A stretch of 64,000 nt of DNA from Harmothoe impar (lineage: Eukaryota; Annelida; Polychaeta; Phyllodocida; Polynoidae), in assembly GCA_947462335.1 (NCBI GenBank), contig OX381705.1:43600175-43664174 (forward strand). The letters run 5' to 3'. Numbering within the stretch: the first letter of the stretch is position 1; each line of letters opens with the position of its first letter. Under the pieces are notes generated by a model. That model worked only from the letters and a program-made list of their open reading frames with translations, made no database searches and was not told where the DNA came from. The translations under genes and the position numbers were made by a program. Shown here piece by piece: positions 1 through 10,504 of this stretch.

Positions 1-461
1 ACAAGTTCTGATCGGGTCTCCTCTGCTTCATGGATGACGGCATCTCGGGCCGCACAAATCTGATTCAGATCAGTGTTTGCCTGAACAAAGTCGGAACGGA
101 GTCCTTGTAGATCAGCCTGTTTCTGATCGAACTCCACTCGAACCCTGCTAAGTGATTGCACCAGCTTCTCGTTCTCCTCCAACAGAGTTGAAAGCCTTGC
201 GTCTTTCTCCTTGATTTTGGAAGCTCTATGTGTGACTGCACCTTCCAATGCAATCAGACTGCTTTTCCATTCATTCGACTGTTTCTGAATGGTCAACAAC
301 TCCATTTGGGCCATTTGCACACGCTCCTGTATTCTGGCCTCTCTCATGTCGTCGAAACGACGTTCCTCCAAGATGGTAGCCCTCCGTGGATTCGGAGCGG
401 CTGATCTTGACCCACCAACGTTGAACATTGACAGGCTCATTTCATCTAATGAGTAATTCAT
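1..461 (-). CDS. Gag-like coiled-coil protein of the LTR retrotransposon, partial (C-terminus outside window)
   Basis: The frame is open from the window edge up to base 461, where the first in-frame ATG lies (starts MNYSLDEMSLSMFNVGG). It stays open about 40 further codons upstream without another ATG, up to a TAG. The visible 153 residues are charged and helical. From about residue 30 they form a long heptad-like stretch (for example LLEENEKLVQSLSRV), typical of a multimerising structural protein. No zinc knuckle or protease is visible before the edge. Its place just after the LTR and primer-binding site makes it the gag gene, which would package element RNA in the cytoplasm. The sequence itself does not match a family I can name. 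It is free of stops throughout, so the copy may be fairly young. Confidence 0.7.
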   Translation of the reverse strand, partial: MNYSLDEMSLSMFNVGGSRSAAPNPRRATILEERRFDDMREARIQERVQMAQMELLTIQKQSNEWKSSLIALEGAVTHRASKIKEKDARLSTLLEENEKLVQSLSRVRVEFDQKQADLQGLRSDFVQANTDLNQICAARDAVIHEAEETRSEL

Positions 462-656
462 TATTTCGGGACCCTTGTATCCCAAAAATGCGCTTGTCCT
501 GGATGGAACATTCGCACTCCTGCGGGTATCTGCCTCCTTAATGGCATCTAACCCCTCCGGTGATAAGGCTGACGCCTCATCGGGAGACCTCGCTGCTCCG
601 TCCAGAGCAGGAGGTCTGCGCTACTGCACAGGCTAACCTGCGTTTCACTCAGAACT

Positions 657-669
657 GGTCACGGCACCA
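657..669 (-). promoter_or_regulatory. Primer-binding site (tRNA 3' complement)
   Basis: On the minus strand this reads TGGTGCCGTGACC. TGG pairs with a tRNA CCA end, and it lies one base inside the LTR boundary, the normal spacing for minus-strand priming. I have not assigned the tRNA species. Confidence 0.7.
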
Positions 670-670
670 G

Positions 671-1082
671 TGTAATAAACGATACTTTGTCTCTTTATGA
701 TATTGGTAGAGTATCAATTAAAGAACAAAGTCGACACAGTTCGGATCAAGTGTTACAGGTTGCAAATCGGGTTTATTCAGAAAACCTAGACAAGCAGTAT
801 CTATGTGTGCGAACTCCCTATAGAGTTCGGAACGGGTCAGTAGGCTAATCAGCCGTATTGATCACAGGGTCTCCTTGCCAGCGTGGCTCAGAGTAACCGA
901 CGAGTACCGTCAGATGCTGGGTATATATAGGCAGCCAGCCTGCGCGCGCACACGCAGACCGGAAGCCTATAGCGACCTCTGTCCATACCCCAAGCCCGGG
1001 GTAGGTGCTGCCACCTACCGTCGGACTGAAGGGTTCGGACTGAGCTCGCAACACAACATCCAACAGCACTCGTCATATAACA
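671..1082 (-). repeat. 5' long terminal repeat (412 bp)
   Basis: Bounded by TG...CA on the minus strand (TGTTATATGACG ... CGTTTATTACA). It contains a TATATATA box (plus-strand 920-927) and an AATAAA polyadenylation signal (minus strand, near 767-772), in the order expected for U3-R-U5. The second LTR is outside the window, so the limits rest on the terminal dinucleotides and the adjacent primer-binding site. Confidence 0.7.
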
Positions 1083-2330
1083 TACCCGTATAACCCTAGC
1101 CCCTACACTTGTTATTCCTTTACAAACTTTTAATGTCGTTGTGTACTCATGTAATGACTATAGCAAGCAACAGTTTAACTGATCGGTATAGTCATTGACT
1201 TTATTTCACCGAATATATGTTCAATCTTTTCTCTAAGGAACCATACTGTACTAAAAGGACAGACAACCCAGTCAAACTAATGTAAAATATCACACTGATG
1301 TTGAAATATGTATTTTTGACGTATAAGTCATGGTATATATCTTGAACAAACAGAGAAAAGCACAAAGGAAAATTCGCTGTACAAGTCTCCAAAAATCTGG
1401 TGAATAAAGTTGAATATTTACTTAAAAAATAAGTTGGTTTATCTAACTTAGACAATTAGGGGACTTCAGTCATATATGGGGCTACATTCAAATTCAAAAT
1501 CCAATATTTTTCACCATAGCTTAGCCTACATATATAGAATTCAGAGCTTTTCATTCTGACCTAGTTTTAGATTGTCAAAAAGGACCTAATAATGCTAAAT
1601 TCCATGTGCCTCCCATCCTGAAATAAAAAGTACCCTACAAAGTATGTTGGGACCAAATTATATCATTCTATCACAAAATGAACAATCATCCACATATTGG
1701 GAGCTAAGGAACCCCACTACAAGTGGAATACAAGCTAATGGTGTAGCTTATCAGGTGATACTTGTCCATTTGCTAAACATTGGCACCATGTTTGGTGCTG
1801 TTCTTTTGATACATTACACCTATCATCTCTAGCCATTTTCTGACAGACTTTAGTGAAGAATCTATGGGTTGATTCCTTTTAATGAAGGGATTATCTTGCA
1901 AGCAAGTCCCCAATATCCAACTTGATAGTTTCAACCCTATTGAGATATAATATGCTAATTATATATTAAGGATCCTGAGAAATATCCTAAGTTACCTAAC
2001 TAAAGTAATTGACTGTTATGATAAACATCTTGATGCCTTGTTTTAGGTCGAAATGATGTCTAGGATCTCTGTAAATAGTCTCACCAAGTGGGGTGCTTTT
2101 ACTCTGGTATGGAACTATAAATCTCTTTCATATTTTTTTCTGCACTATTTATATAATTATATAGAAAGATGTGGAGCGATTCTCAAGGGGTTTCTATGGT
2201 TTTATGAGATTGTATCCAGTATCCTTAAGAAGCCATACCATCCTTAAGACCGTATAGACCTACCACTGCATACAAAAAGGTGTCGTCATGGTAATGTAAC
2301 CAGCATTCTGTTATGTCATTAGGAAAGTTG
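1083..2330. other. AT-rich intergenic sequence, no recognisable feature
   Basis: Open frames are short (under 85 codons), AT-rich and without family features. I see no RNA gene, exon with good splice sites or inverted-repeat element here. Confidence 0.5.
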
Positions 2331-2553
2331 GTAATTCCCGCGTACTACCCGCATCTAGCGTATAACCCGCACCCCCAACTCAGGAGAATCATATAACCCG
2401 ATTTTGGATCTGAAAATTCATATTTGAGTAGTGTTCTATAGTGATAAAAACCCTCGTATAACCCGCACCCTGTATAGGCATGTCTGGTATCAAAAGAAAG
2501 CTGAGTTTGGTTCGCGTACAACCCGCGGGTAGTACGCGGGAATTTACGGTAAT
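2331..2553. mobile_element. MITE with TACCGTAAATTCCCGCG-type termini, copy 1
   Basis: A 20-bp exact terminal inverted repeat (AATTCCCGCGTACTACCCGC at 2333-2352 and its complement at 2525-2544) bounds about 220 bp. Inside, AACCCGC words recur in phase with the arms. The stretch at 2466-2512 matches, inverted, the middle of the element at 60941-61166 (shared GGTATCAAAAGAAAGCTGA), so the two are one family. TA at the outer ends suggests a Tc1/mariner-like TA target, which is inference. Confidence 0.75.
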
Positions 2554-2686
2554 CATGTTATAGCATATAAATGGAATATACTTGGCTTTAAAACCTATGT
2601 AGCCCACCCACATGAGGCCAAATTAATTGTCAATCATAACGAGAGATAAAGGGTCTGCTGGGCAAGATCTATTCTCACAACCTTCA

Positions 2687-2700
2687 ATGCCCTCTAGTGG
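2687..2700 (-). promoter_or_regulatory. CTCF-like motif (13 of 14)
   Basis: Minus strand CCACTAGAGGGCAT against the bilaterian CTCF core CCASYAGRKGGCRS. Only the last position differs. It is a sequence match only. Confidence 0.3.
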
Positions 2701-3060
2701 AGGTTGGAGATGCAACGTTGGGCCAACGTTTATATTTTTCCCATTGCAGGGAGTTTTGCCAACGTTGGTCCAACATAAATTTGCCAATGGTGTACTCTCC
2801 AACGTTGGCATTTCAACAGTGGCACAACATAGTTTTGGCCGGTGGCATTCCATTTTAGCCAACGTCAGCATGCCAACGTCAGCATGCCAACGTCAGCATG
2901 CCCACGTCAGCATGCCAACGTCAGCATACCAATGTTGGGCCAACATTATGCCAACTGTCATATGTTGACGTTGTACCAACGTTGGCATTTTAAAGTTATT
3001 GCCTGTGATGGTGCCAACCATTGCCAACGTTGGCCCAACGTAACCTTGCTAGCTGGGCCT
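2698..3060. repeat. CCAACGTT-rich repeat block with a 14-bp tandem array
   Basis: AACGTTGG and its complement recur many times. At 2858-2927 there are five head-to-tail 14-bp units (GCCAACGTCAGCAT, one with a C for A). The 113-codon frame over this block is only a translation of the repeat. It probably belongs to the same AACGTT-word MITE group as 3197-3296 and 12101-13039. Confidence 0.7.
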
Positions 3061-3196
3061 CTAAGAGACCAGATGGATGGCCTATCGTGAGCTGCTCCTG
3101 TAATACTCCAGGTGGCACTGCTGCTTTCCTACCAGCACTGCACAGCCTGTGCTCTGCTCAGGTTCGCTATGTCATAAGATTCTACCGTGAGGCATT

Positions 3197-3296
3197 CCCA
3201 GCTAACAAAAAAACGTTTTCCTAACGGTTGGAAAACGTTTGCTGGAGGTTTACAAACGTTGGCAAAAAACCTTTAGAAAACGTTTTAAAACGTTAA
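3197..3296. mobile_element. AACGTT-word MITE, left part (interrupted)
   Basis: Begins CCCAGCTAACAAAAAAACGTT and consists mostly of AAACGTTT words. The same kind of sequence resumes at about 11853-11925, directly after the inverted-repeat element 3297-11852, which therefore appears to have landed inside it. A sister copy is 12101-13039. Confidence 0.55.
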
Positions 3297-4027
3297 AGGC
3301 TGATTCTCACCAATCCAGTGCAACTGTCCTATTTAGACATTGACAGCCTGTAAACATGCAGGAAATGTATTATGTTGATGTTTACTAATCTTATCAGATC
3401 GGGGACAGATAGGGCTTTAAGGGCAACCCCGGTTTTGCCCATCTAAAACCATTATTAAGGGTCTGGGAGCCCAAAAACAAGCAAAAATGGAGTTTTTTTG
3501 TGGATTTTCGCAATGGATTAATGTAGTACCATATAGAATGAGCACGATTGAAGGCTGATGTAAATTTTCCCATATTTCTTAGATAGAATACCAATGAATG
3601 AAATGTTAGAGCTGCTTGAAGAATGCATTGTGTCTACATTTCAATATAGGAATTGACTGAATCTAACTGTGTAATTTTATGAGGAATCGAGTGATGCATG
3701 ACAACACCTCCTATAGCTTTCCCCAGAAATACTTTACAATCTAACCAAAGGTTGCTATGAAATACTTAGTACCAATATATATCCAAATAAAAAAAAAAAT
3801 TGAGAAAATATTGCAAACACCTGGTAATAGAGTCAAATGAATTCCACATTGGCAGCACTGTGTAGTTTCATGAGGAATCGAGTGACACAGTATCTATTAC
3901 CATAGCTCCCACAATAATGATATTTAACTACCCATTTCATACATCAAACAAGTCTTTAACAAGGCGGATGTTATACCAAAATAATAGAATTCAGTAGTAT
4001 CGCTGAGGGGTGCTAGGTTGCTCTATG

Positions 4028-4081
4028 TATGTGCGGAAGAATCGAGTGACACACAAAATCGAGTGACACCTAGTAAATATA
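4028..4081 (+). repeat. 54-bp direct repeat, 5' copy beside the LINE
   Basis: Matches 10202-10255 with a single mismatch (T4071 against A10245). It begins at the base after the LINE A-tail at the 3' copy. It may be a long target-site duplication. Against that, the bases following this copy resemble 3890-3960, so it may instead be one unit of a diverged tandem repeat. Confidence 0.75.
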
Positions 4082-4364
4082 ATTACGATAGCTGCCACAA
4101 TAATTACATGTTACCACCCATTTTACATGTCAATTATGTCTTTGATGAGGGAGAACGATTTGTCAAAAAGACAGACATTAGCTATACATATGTAAGGTGG
4201 TAAGTTGTTCTATATTCAGGTGGGAAAATGTCACGTGACCAGGTGGACGGCTAGGCTTTGCGAGGGGCGGAATATGATCGATTGCACAGTTAATACGTAA
4301 ATTTTCAACCTAGTTCTAGCAGTCAACCTGTGTTAAAGAACTGAGAGTTAAATGAAATAGCCTA

Positions 4365-5885
4365 ATGAGTGCACAGACGAGAAAATCATTGCGAATATCA
4401 AGTCACCGGTTGGCACCCGCCTGCTCTGAAACAACAACAACAAAGATGGCGGAACCTGACGCTCCACTGCCCAGACTACCGAGTTTGACAGAGAAATCAA
4501 CGCCAAAGGAAGTGCTTAGAAAGGTAATTGAGCTGGAACTAAGACTTACCCAACAAGAATCTATGTCCTACAAAACGGCGACACTCCTGGATGGAATTGA
4601 GAAAAGGGTCAAAGCGAACGAGGTGAAGGCAACCGGGGAAGCCACACGTATCGACTCCATAAAAAGTGAAGGCGAAGAAACCAAAACAAAGGTGGGCGAT
4701 ATTGAGGCAGCGGTAAATACGAACACTGAAGACATCAAAATTCTCTCTGAAACCTCCTCTAAATTGCAGACTGACTCTGACACATACGGGGAGAAATTTC
4801 TGAAACAGGATAATGTATTAAAACGCAGAGTCTTGGTCTTGGAAAACCTACCGGAAGACACCCCGGGCAGTCTTCGAGATACTTTGGACCAACTATTCAA
4901 TGATGTGGGTTTAAAGCATGACAATAGCTCTGCTGAGTCGATCTATCGTAGAGGGAGGAAGCCACAACCCCCACCCCCTGGCAACCCCAACAGACCCAAA
5001 TACAAGCCAAGACCGCGCCCAGTGGTCATCAATTTCTCATCTGCCCAATATAAGAACCAAATATTTGCAAACATCAAGAAGCTGAAGGAGAATGACGACT
5101 GGAATGGTGTGCATCTCTCAGACGACATCTCGGTGGAGGAGAAGAACATACAAAGGGACCTGCGCTCTCTGCAAGCGCTGGGGAGGTCAAAAAATGTTGA
5201 ATGCACAGTGAGGGGCTCAACAATCATTGTAGCTGGTCAAGTATTTAACTATGATGAAATCAACAAAATCCCCTTTGACATCTCGTTGGAAAATGCAAAA
5301 ATGGTAAAGACACCTGATGGCTATGCTTTCCAGAGCCCTCATGCAGTATTCTCCAACCTATATAAATGTCCCATTAGATATGAGGGGCAGAACTTCGACT
5401 CCACAGAACGAGCATTTTGCTCCAAGATGTGTATTATCAGTGACAATATGGCATTGCATAGAAGAGTGATGACGGTGAAAACTCCCATGGACTGTATGTT
5501 TGCGGCAAAAAACTGCAAAAAAACTGCTGAGTGGTACGACATGGAAGATGACGTCATGATTGCCCTCCAGAAGATTAAGTATGAGGATCCCACAAGACGT
5601 AAAACTCTAACAGACACTCGTGGACACCACTTGTATGAAGCCACTTTGGACAGGCGTTACGGATGTGGCTTCCACCTTGGTCAAAGAGAGGACATCACCA
5701 TTGAGAACATTCAGTTCGGCAACCGTCTTGGTGAAATCCTGGAAGACCTGAGAGCCTCAATCACTGGTGAACCTATCCTACCCAAGAAGGATGAAGCCAG
5801 ACGACTGAAGAAACAGTGTGAAGATGCACTCCAACCCAACAACCACCAGCCACCACCGCCTACTCCTGTTGTAGTCCAAATATAA
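4365..5885 (+). CDS. LINE ORF1 protein: coiled coil + L1-like RRM + C-terminal NADAR domain
   Basis: 506 residues, uninterrupted. Residues ~50-150 are a charged coiled coil. Residues ~154-302 match the ORF1p nucleic-acid-binding core of L1-type elements (RRVLVLENLPEDT, a basic proline-rich loop, RPVVINF, HLSDDISVEEKNIQRDL). Residues ~318-467 carry a NADAR (YbiA-like) domain: FSNLYKCPIRYEG, then FDSTERAF (family SxEHAYQ; the glutamate is kept, histidine is arginine), KIKYEDP, LYEATLDRRYGCG (family E-x3-D-x2-W-G-x-G; tyrosine replaces tryptophan) and GNRLGEILEDLR. NADAR proteins are N-glycosidases acting on ADP-ribosyl or riboflavin-pathway substrates. Here it would act with the RNP, which is inference. 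The second ATG (codon 28, CAAAGATGGCG) has the better Kozak context and may be the true start. The C-terminus is proline-rich. Confidence 0.85.
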   Translation: MSAQTRKSLRISSHRLAPACSETTTTKMAEPDAPLPRLPSLTEKSTPKEVLRKVIELELRLTQQESMSYKTATLLDGIEKRVKANEVKATGEATRIDSIKSEGEETKTKVGDIEAAVNTNTEDIKILSETSSKLQTDSDTYGEKFLKQDNVLKRRVLVLENLPEDTPGSLRDTLDQLFNDVGLKHDNSSAESIYRRGRKPQPPPPGNPNRPKYKPRPRPVVINFSSAQYKNQIFANIKKLKENDDWNGVHLSDDISVEEKNIQRDLRSLQALGRSKNVECTVRGSTIIVAGQVFNYDEINKIPFDISLENAKMVKTPDGYAFQSPHAVFSNLYKCPIRYEGQNFDSTERAFCSKMCIISDNMALHRRVMTVKTPMDCMFAAKNCKKTAEWYDMEDDVMIALQKIKYEDPTRRKTLTDTRGHHLYEATLDRRYGCGFHLGQREDITIENIQFGNRLGEILEDLRASITGEPILPKKDEARRLKKQCEDALQPNNHQPPPPTPVVVQI

Positions 5886-6145
5886 ATTCCTATCTAAACA
5901 TTAAAGTAAAATAAGTATACACTTGCTGATCAACAAAATTGGTATTAAGTATAAATCTCAGTAAAATTTCTTCAAAGTCAAACCCCTTTTACCGGTACAA
6001 ACATAGAATGTATACACCTCAACTAGATACCACCCTAGATTAACTATTTATATTTTTTACGATCCTAGTTACATTGTAAAATCCTGACAAACGCCAAAAT
6101 GATACCAGTATTTGAAAACTGAATGAGGGACTGAGTGTGAATTCA

Positions 6146-6222
6146 GATGTAATCTTATTCTGTAGCATTGTATACTTAATGATGTAATCCTATTCTGTAG
6201 CATTGTATACTTAATGATGTAA
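6146..6222 (+). repeat. 35-bp tandem duplication in the LINE inter-ORF region
   Basis: Two 35-bp units (GATGTAATC(T/C)TATTCTGTAG...) at 6146-6180 and 6181-6215, then a partial third. The surrounding inter-ORF stretch (5886-6763) holds no gene, but it has four TACCGGTA palindromes. Confidence 0.75.
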
Positions 6223-6763
6223 ATTGATCCCTACCGGTACTCTGTTTATCTGAGATTGAGGTCGACTTAAAGAAATACCGGTACTATATGTATATGTGTA
6301 TATATATTATATATTATGTACTACAATATACTAGGTAATAAGGATTGCTCTGGTGATCAACTTACCGGTACTATATTATTGTGTTGACCACACTTATTTT
6401 GTTGACGTGAAATGACAATGTATTAGATTTCGTCGGTGTCTCAATTACTTATAATGTTTTTCCAAGTAATCAGCATAATCCGGTGTATTACTTATTAACC
6501 GTGTCTACTCATCTTGGGTTTATAAATTAACTTTTCATGATTACTCTATTAAATGTGACAAGTGATCTTAATTGTGCCTTTGATTGTATGTTCGCCCTGT
6601 ATCTTATCTTACCAACATCAGGTCTAAAGTAATCTGTGTTAATCCCTTTCCTGGCGACATAAAGGTCTATGCCATGAAAGGGATTCTGAGAATACCCGGT
6701 AATATATGTTCTGTAAGGAGAGGAACGACAACTTTATATACTTTATAAAGTATTGTTTGGTGA

Positions 6764-9648
6764 TTTTGTAAAGGGGGATGGAGAATCGATGGATCTCTGT
6801 CTCCCTCCTTAGCTGAAGTAAGCGGTTCCAGGGGACTCAAGTTCCTACATTTAAATGCCCGTAGTTTTAAAGCCAACTATGCCAAAATTTGTATTGAATT
6901 ATCAAATTCCAAATTTGAGTTACTGTCCTTTTCGGAAACCTGGTTTAAATGTGAAGATGATGAAACTGATTATCAGTTGGCTGGCTATGTAAGGTATAGA
7001 CAAGACAGACAGGTCATTGTTGATGATAAAACCAAAACTGGTGGTGGAGTATGTATGTATATCAAGAAGTATATTGACCATGTTTATAATTATCTTCCTG
7101 TATTACATGCCTCTGACGAGCAAATTGAGATACAAAACTTACTAATTTGTAAGGAAGATATGAAGAAGATCTTGGTTATAAATATTTATCGTCCACCCGA
7201 GGGGGATAAAAACCAGTTTGTTACCAGGATTTCTGATATGTTATCTGATGTGGATAATTTGGAGGATTATGAAATTATCATGATGGGAGATATGAATTTT
7301 AATGTACTTGAAGATTGTGACTTGGTTAATAATTTGTTAAACAAATTGAAATTGTTTGGCCTCTCCCAGGAAATTAATGAACCAACTAGGAAAAATGCTG
7401 CCCTGGATTTACTTTTTACAAATCTCAGACGTAATTTCCTGACTTCTGGAGTTTTTAATATCCATATTTCGGACCATTTTCCAATTTATCTTGTACGCAA
7501 GAAAATTAATGTGAAGATTCCAAAAGTCACGATTCAAGGCCGATCTTATATCAAACTGACTGATGTAGTACTGCTAAGAGAATTAGATGATTATGATTGG
7601 GCGAGATTTAATGATTCTCAAGATGCTGAGGAATGTTGGATTGAATTTGAAAATTGTATACGCTACATACTCGATAAACATTGTCCTTTAAAAGAATTCT
7701 TAATCCCTGAATATAGAGAACCATGGTTTACTCAGGATGTTTACGAGCAAATAAGGGACAAAAATATTAAAGCTGCCGCCGCGAGGCTCAGTGGAGCTGT
7801 GTTAGACTGGGATATTGCTGACAGGGCAAAAAATGCTTGTAATAAGAAAATTGAGCGAATGAGACATACTTTCTTCAAGGACCAACTGGAGAGTTACAAG
7901 AAAGATCCTAAAGCCTTTTGGCGAGTAATTAACAATCTTATCCCGGGTCAACCAAATAAACCAAAAGATATCCAGCTAATAAATCACAATTCAGATACCA
8001 AAGACAAAATCCCCACAGAAGATATTCCAAATTTCATAAACAATTATTTTACCCAGATTGGTCCTGAACTGGCGAAAGATTTTCATGTGCCCTGGCGCCA
8101 ATATGACGAGGTGATTGCCCCAGACATTGAACCTTTTAAAACCAACTTGCAAGAAGTAAACAAACTAATAAATGAAATTAACGTCAATAAATCCTCAGCA
8201 ATCGAAAATATTTCTTCCAAAATTCTGAAAAAAGCTTTTAAACACCTCCCACTCAAAATGGTCAAAATTTTCAATCTCACCTTTTCGACGAACAAAATTC
8301 CATCCGCATGGAAAATTTCCAAGGTAACCCCCATTCCCAAATCTGGCGACACTAACTTGGTTAATAATTACCGACCTATCTCTCTTCTCCCTTTACCTTG
8401 CAAGTTGTTGGAAAAAATAGTTCATAATAGAGTATATGGTTTCTTCACCAAAGAAAATGTTTTGACTAACGCACAGGGTGGTTTCCGCAGAGGTTTTAAC
8501 ACAGTTAATACCTTGGCTTCCTTCACAGATGACATAAAAAGAGAGTTAAATGTTGGCAATAACACAATTGCTGCATTTATAGATCTGCGTAAGGCATTTG
8601 ACACCGTCGACCACTCTGTTTTATTACGCAAAATACATCATTATGGGATAAGGTCTAATAATTATCACTGGTTCGAAAATTATCTAAGTGATAGGAAACT
8701 GTGTTAGCTAATGGTATTCTCTCCACTAGGGAAAGAATAACCTGTGGGGTCCCACAGGGGTCGATTTTAGGCCCCTTATTATTTTTATTGTATGTAAATG
8801 ACGTAGTAAAATGCATCAAAAACTGTAAAATTAAATTGTATGCAGATGATACTGTGATTTATGTTGCTAAACATGATTTTGAGACAGCTAGTGAGCTTTT
8901 GCAAACAGATTTGGAGTGTTACTCAACCTGGTGTCAACAAAACAAACTATCAGTAAACGCTACCAAAACCAAAATTATGATATTTTCGGCCAGCAATAAG
9001 AAACTCAAGACTCTGGATGTAAGGATAACTCTGGATGACAAGATCCTACAAGTGGTTCCAAGTTATAAATACTTAGGGGTTATCCTAGATCCACTATTAA
9101 CTTATAAATTACATCTAAATTCAACTTCCAAAACAGTCGCCTACAAAACTTACAAACTATGTAATCTAAAACCCTTCCTGAATCGTAAATTATCAATTAG
9201 AATATATAAAGCTACAATAGTACCATATTTTGATTATGCTGACATTCTCTTTACAACCACCCATGACACTCTTCTAAAACCACTCCAGTATGCTCAAAAT
9301 AGATGTCTCAAAATTTGCTTAAAGTATCCTCATCTCACCCCTACAGATAAAGTACATAGAGATGCAAAATGTAATTACCTTGTGGACCGAAGAAGAATTC
9401 ACATGGAAAACTTTATGTATTTAAGATCCCGTGATGATAGATTTATTGATAAAAGGAATATTCATACGAGAGCTTTTGATGGTCCAATTGTGAGGGTCCT
9501 CCACTCAAACTCGGCAACCTACTCAAGGAGTGTTGAGTTCCATGGAGCCGTGATGTGGAATGACCTCCCACCTGCTAGAAGGAACGCTGCCTCATTTTTA
9601 GAATTTAAAGCTAAAAGCTTAAATATTTTGGAAGCCCTAAGGGGCTAA
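6764..9648 (+). pseudogene. LINE ORF2: AP-like endonuclease + reverse transcriptase, one frameshift
   Basis: The frame is open from 6764 without an early ATG. The endonuclease starts near 6833 (HLNARSF), followed by SFSETWF, GGGVCMYIK, NIYRPPEG, MGDMNFN and SDHFPIYL, the ordered motifs of the Mg-dependent exonuclease/endonuclease/phosphatase fold that nicks target DNA. The RT begins near 8320 (PIPKSGD, NNYRPISLLP, NAQGGFRRG, AFIDLRKAFDTVDH). At 8696-8707 the frame ends in TAG and continues in another frame with CGVPQGSILGPLLF, the catalytic YADD (8839-8850) and the thumb, to a stop at 9646-9648. One small indel near 8700 accounts for the break. No RNase H is present. Absence of an ATG may mean re-initiation or a lost start. 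Confidence 0.85.
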
Positions 9649-10201
9649 GGTGGGGGGTCATACCACCAAACCTTACTACATAATACACATAGCCTGTTTA
9701 AACTGACAAAATCACCATCAAAATTTCCATTGTGTTTACATACACCCACCTATGTTTAACTGTTGACCAGCTCAAAAGTTCCTTTATTCTTCAAACCACC
9801 TGTTAATGCGGTTAACTCATTCTCTTCTTATTATTCTAATGTACCATACCCCGTATTTACATGCTTTGTCTTATTATGGAAGTCAGATAGGCCTGAAAAT
9901 CAACCCTTACACTGTTAAAGTGGGGATGATGGCCTTATCTTTCATTTATTTGTCATTAGATTTGTTCTTTACATGTATATCAGCCGATCGAAGTGGCTGT
10001 TTGATTGCTTAAGTGCAAACGTTAGTACCGGTATTCTCCATATTGATTGAAATAATACCAATATTCAGACATTTTGTACATGCATTATGGGCAATGAATG
10101 AAATGTGCCTTGGACACGGATTGATATTCTCAAGAAAATAAACACGACCATGTAACTCTATATTGACAAATAAAATGATATAAAACCAAAAAAAAAAAAT
10201 C

Positions 10202-10255
10202 TATGTGCGGAAGAATCGAGTGACACACAAAATCGAGTGACACCAAGTAAATATA
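10202..10255 (+). repeat. 54-bp direct repeat, 3' copy beside the LINE
   Basis: Begins directly after the LINE A-tail and is 53/54 identical to 4028-4081. Contains two GAATCGAGTGACAC-type words. Confidence 0.75.
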
Positions 10256-10504
10256 TGTTCAGTCAACTCCCTACTGATGACAGTCCCTCTATTATAGCCC
10301 CACCGCCACTGCTACCATATTTAGAAAGTACTAACTAATTTTCCATTTGTTTTTATGTTAAAAGATTCCTTCCAATGGGATCATCCAACCCTCCAACCAC
10401 TAGTATCTCAGTCCAAAAGTACATATTTCTCCCTCTCATGTGACCACTTTGCAAAGTGAGTAAATCCAAGAGTACACTTAAGAGATGTTCTAACTCCCTT
10501 TATA

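Larger units (their letters stand above)
1..1082 (-). mobile_element. LTR retrotransposon, 5' portion only
   Basis: Read on the minus strand, this is the start of an LTR retrotransposon: an LTR beginning TGTTAT and ending ATTACA (671-1082), one spacer base, a primer-binding site complementary to a tRNA 3' end (657-669), then an open frame rich in coiled coil that runs off the window at base 1. The order LTR - PBS - gag is diagnostic of the class. Pol lies outside the window, so Ty3/gypsy and BEL/Pao cannot be told apart. A target-site duplication cannot be tested because the other end is not present. Confidence 0.8.
4082..10201 (+). mobile_element. CR1/L2-type LINE with NADAR-bearing ORF1 (nearly full length)
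   Basis: Order: 5' UTR, ORF1 (4365-5885), an unusually long ~880-bp inter-ORF region, ORF2 with endonuclease and reverse transcriptase (6764-9648, one frameshift), 3' UTR with AATAAA (10137) and an A-rich tail at 10186-10199. A 54-bp direct repeat flanks it. The 5' limit is uncertain: if the direct repeat is a target-site duplication it is 4082, but homology of 4082-4150 with 3890-3960 suggests the LINE may begin later, at about 4150-4300. APE-type endonuclease and no RNase H place it in the CR1/L2/jockey assemblage. Confidence 0.8.

Noticed and set aside
4568..5644. Minus-strand frames of 94-118 codons opposite LINE ORF1
   Set aside because: They are the antisense shadow of the ORF1 coding frame and have no independent motifs.
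8690..8710. Programmed frameshift within LINE RT
   Set aside because: It falls between conserved RT blocks, no slippery heptamer is present, and LINE RTs are read in one frame; a simple indel is more likely.
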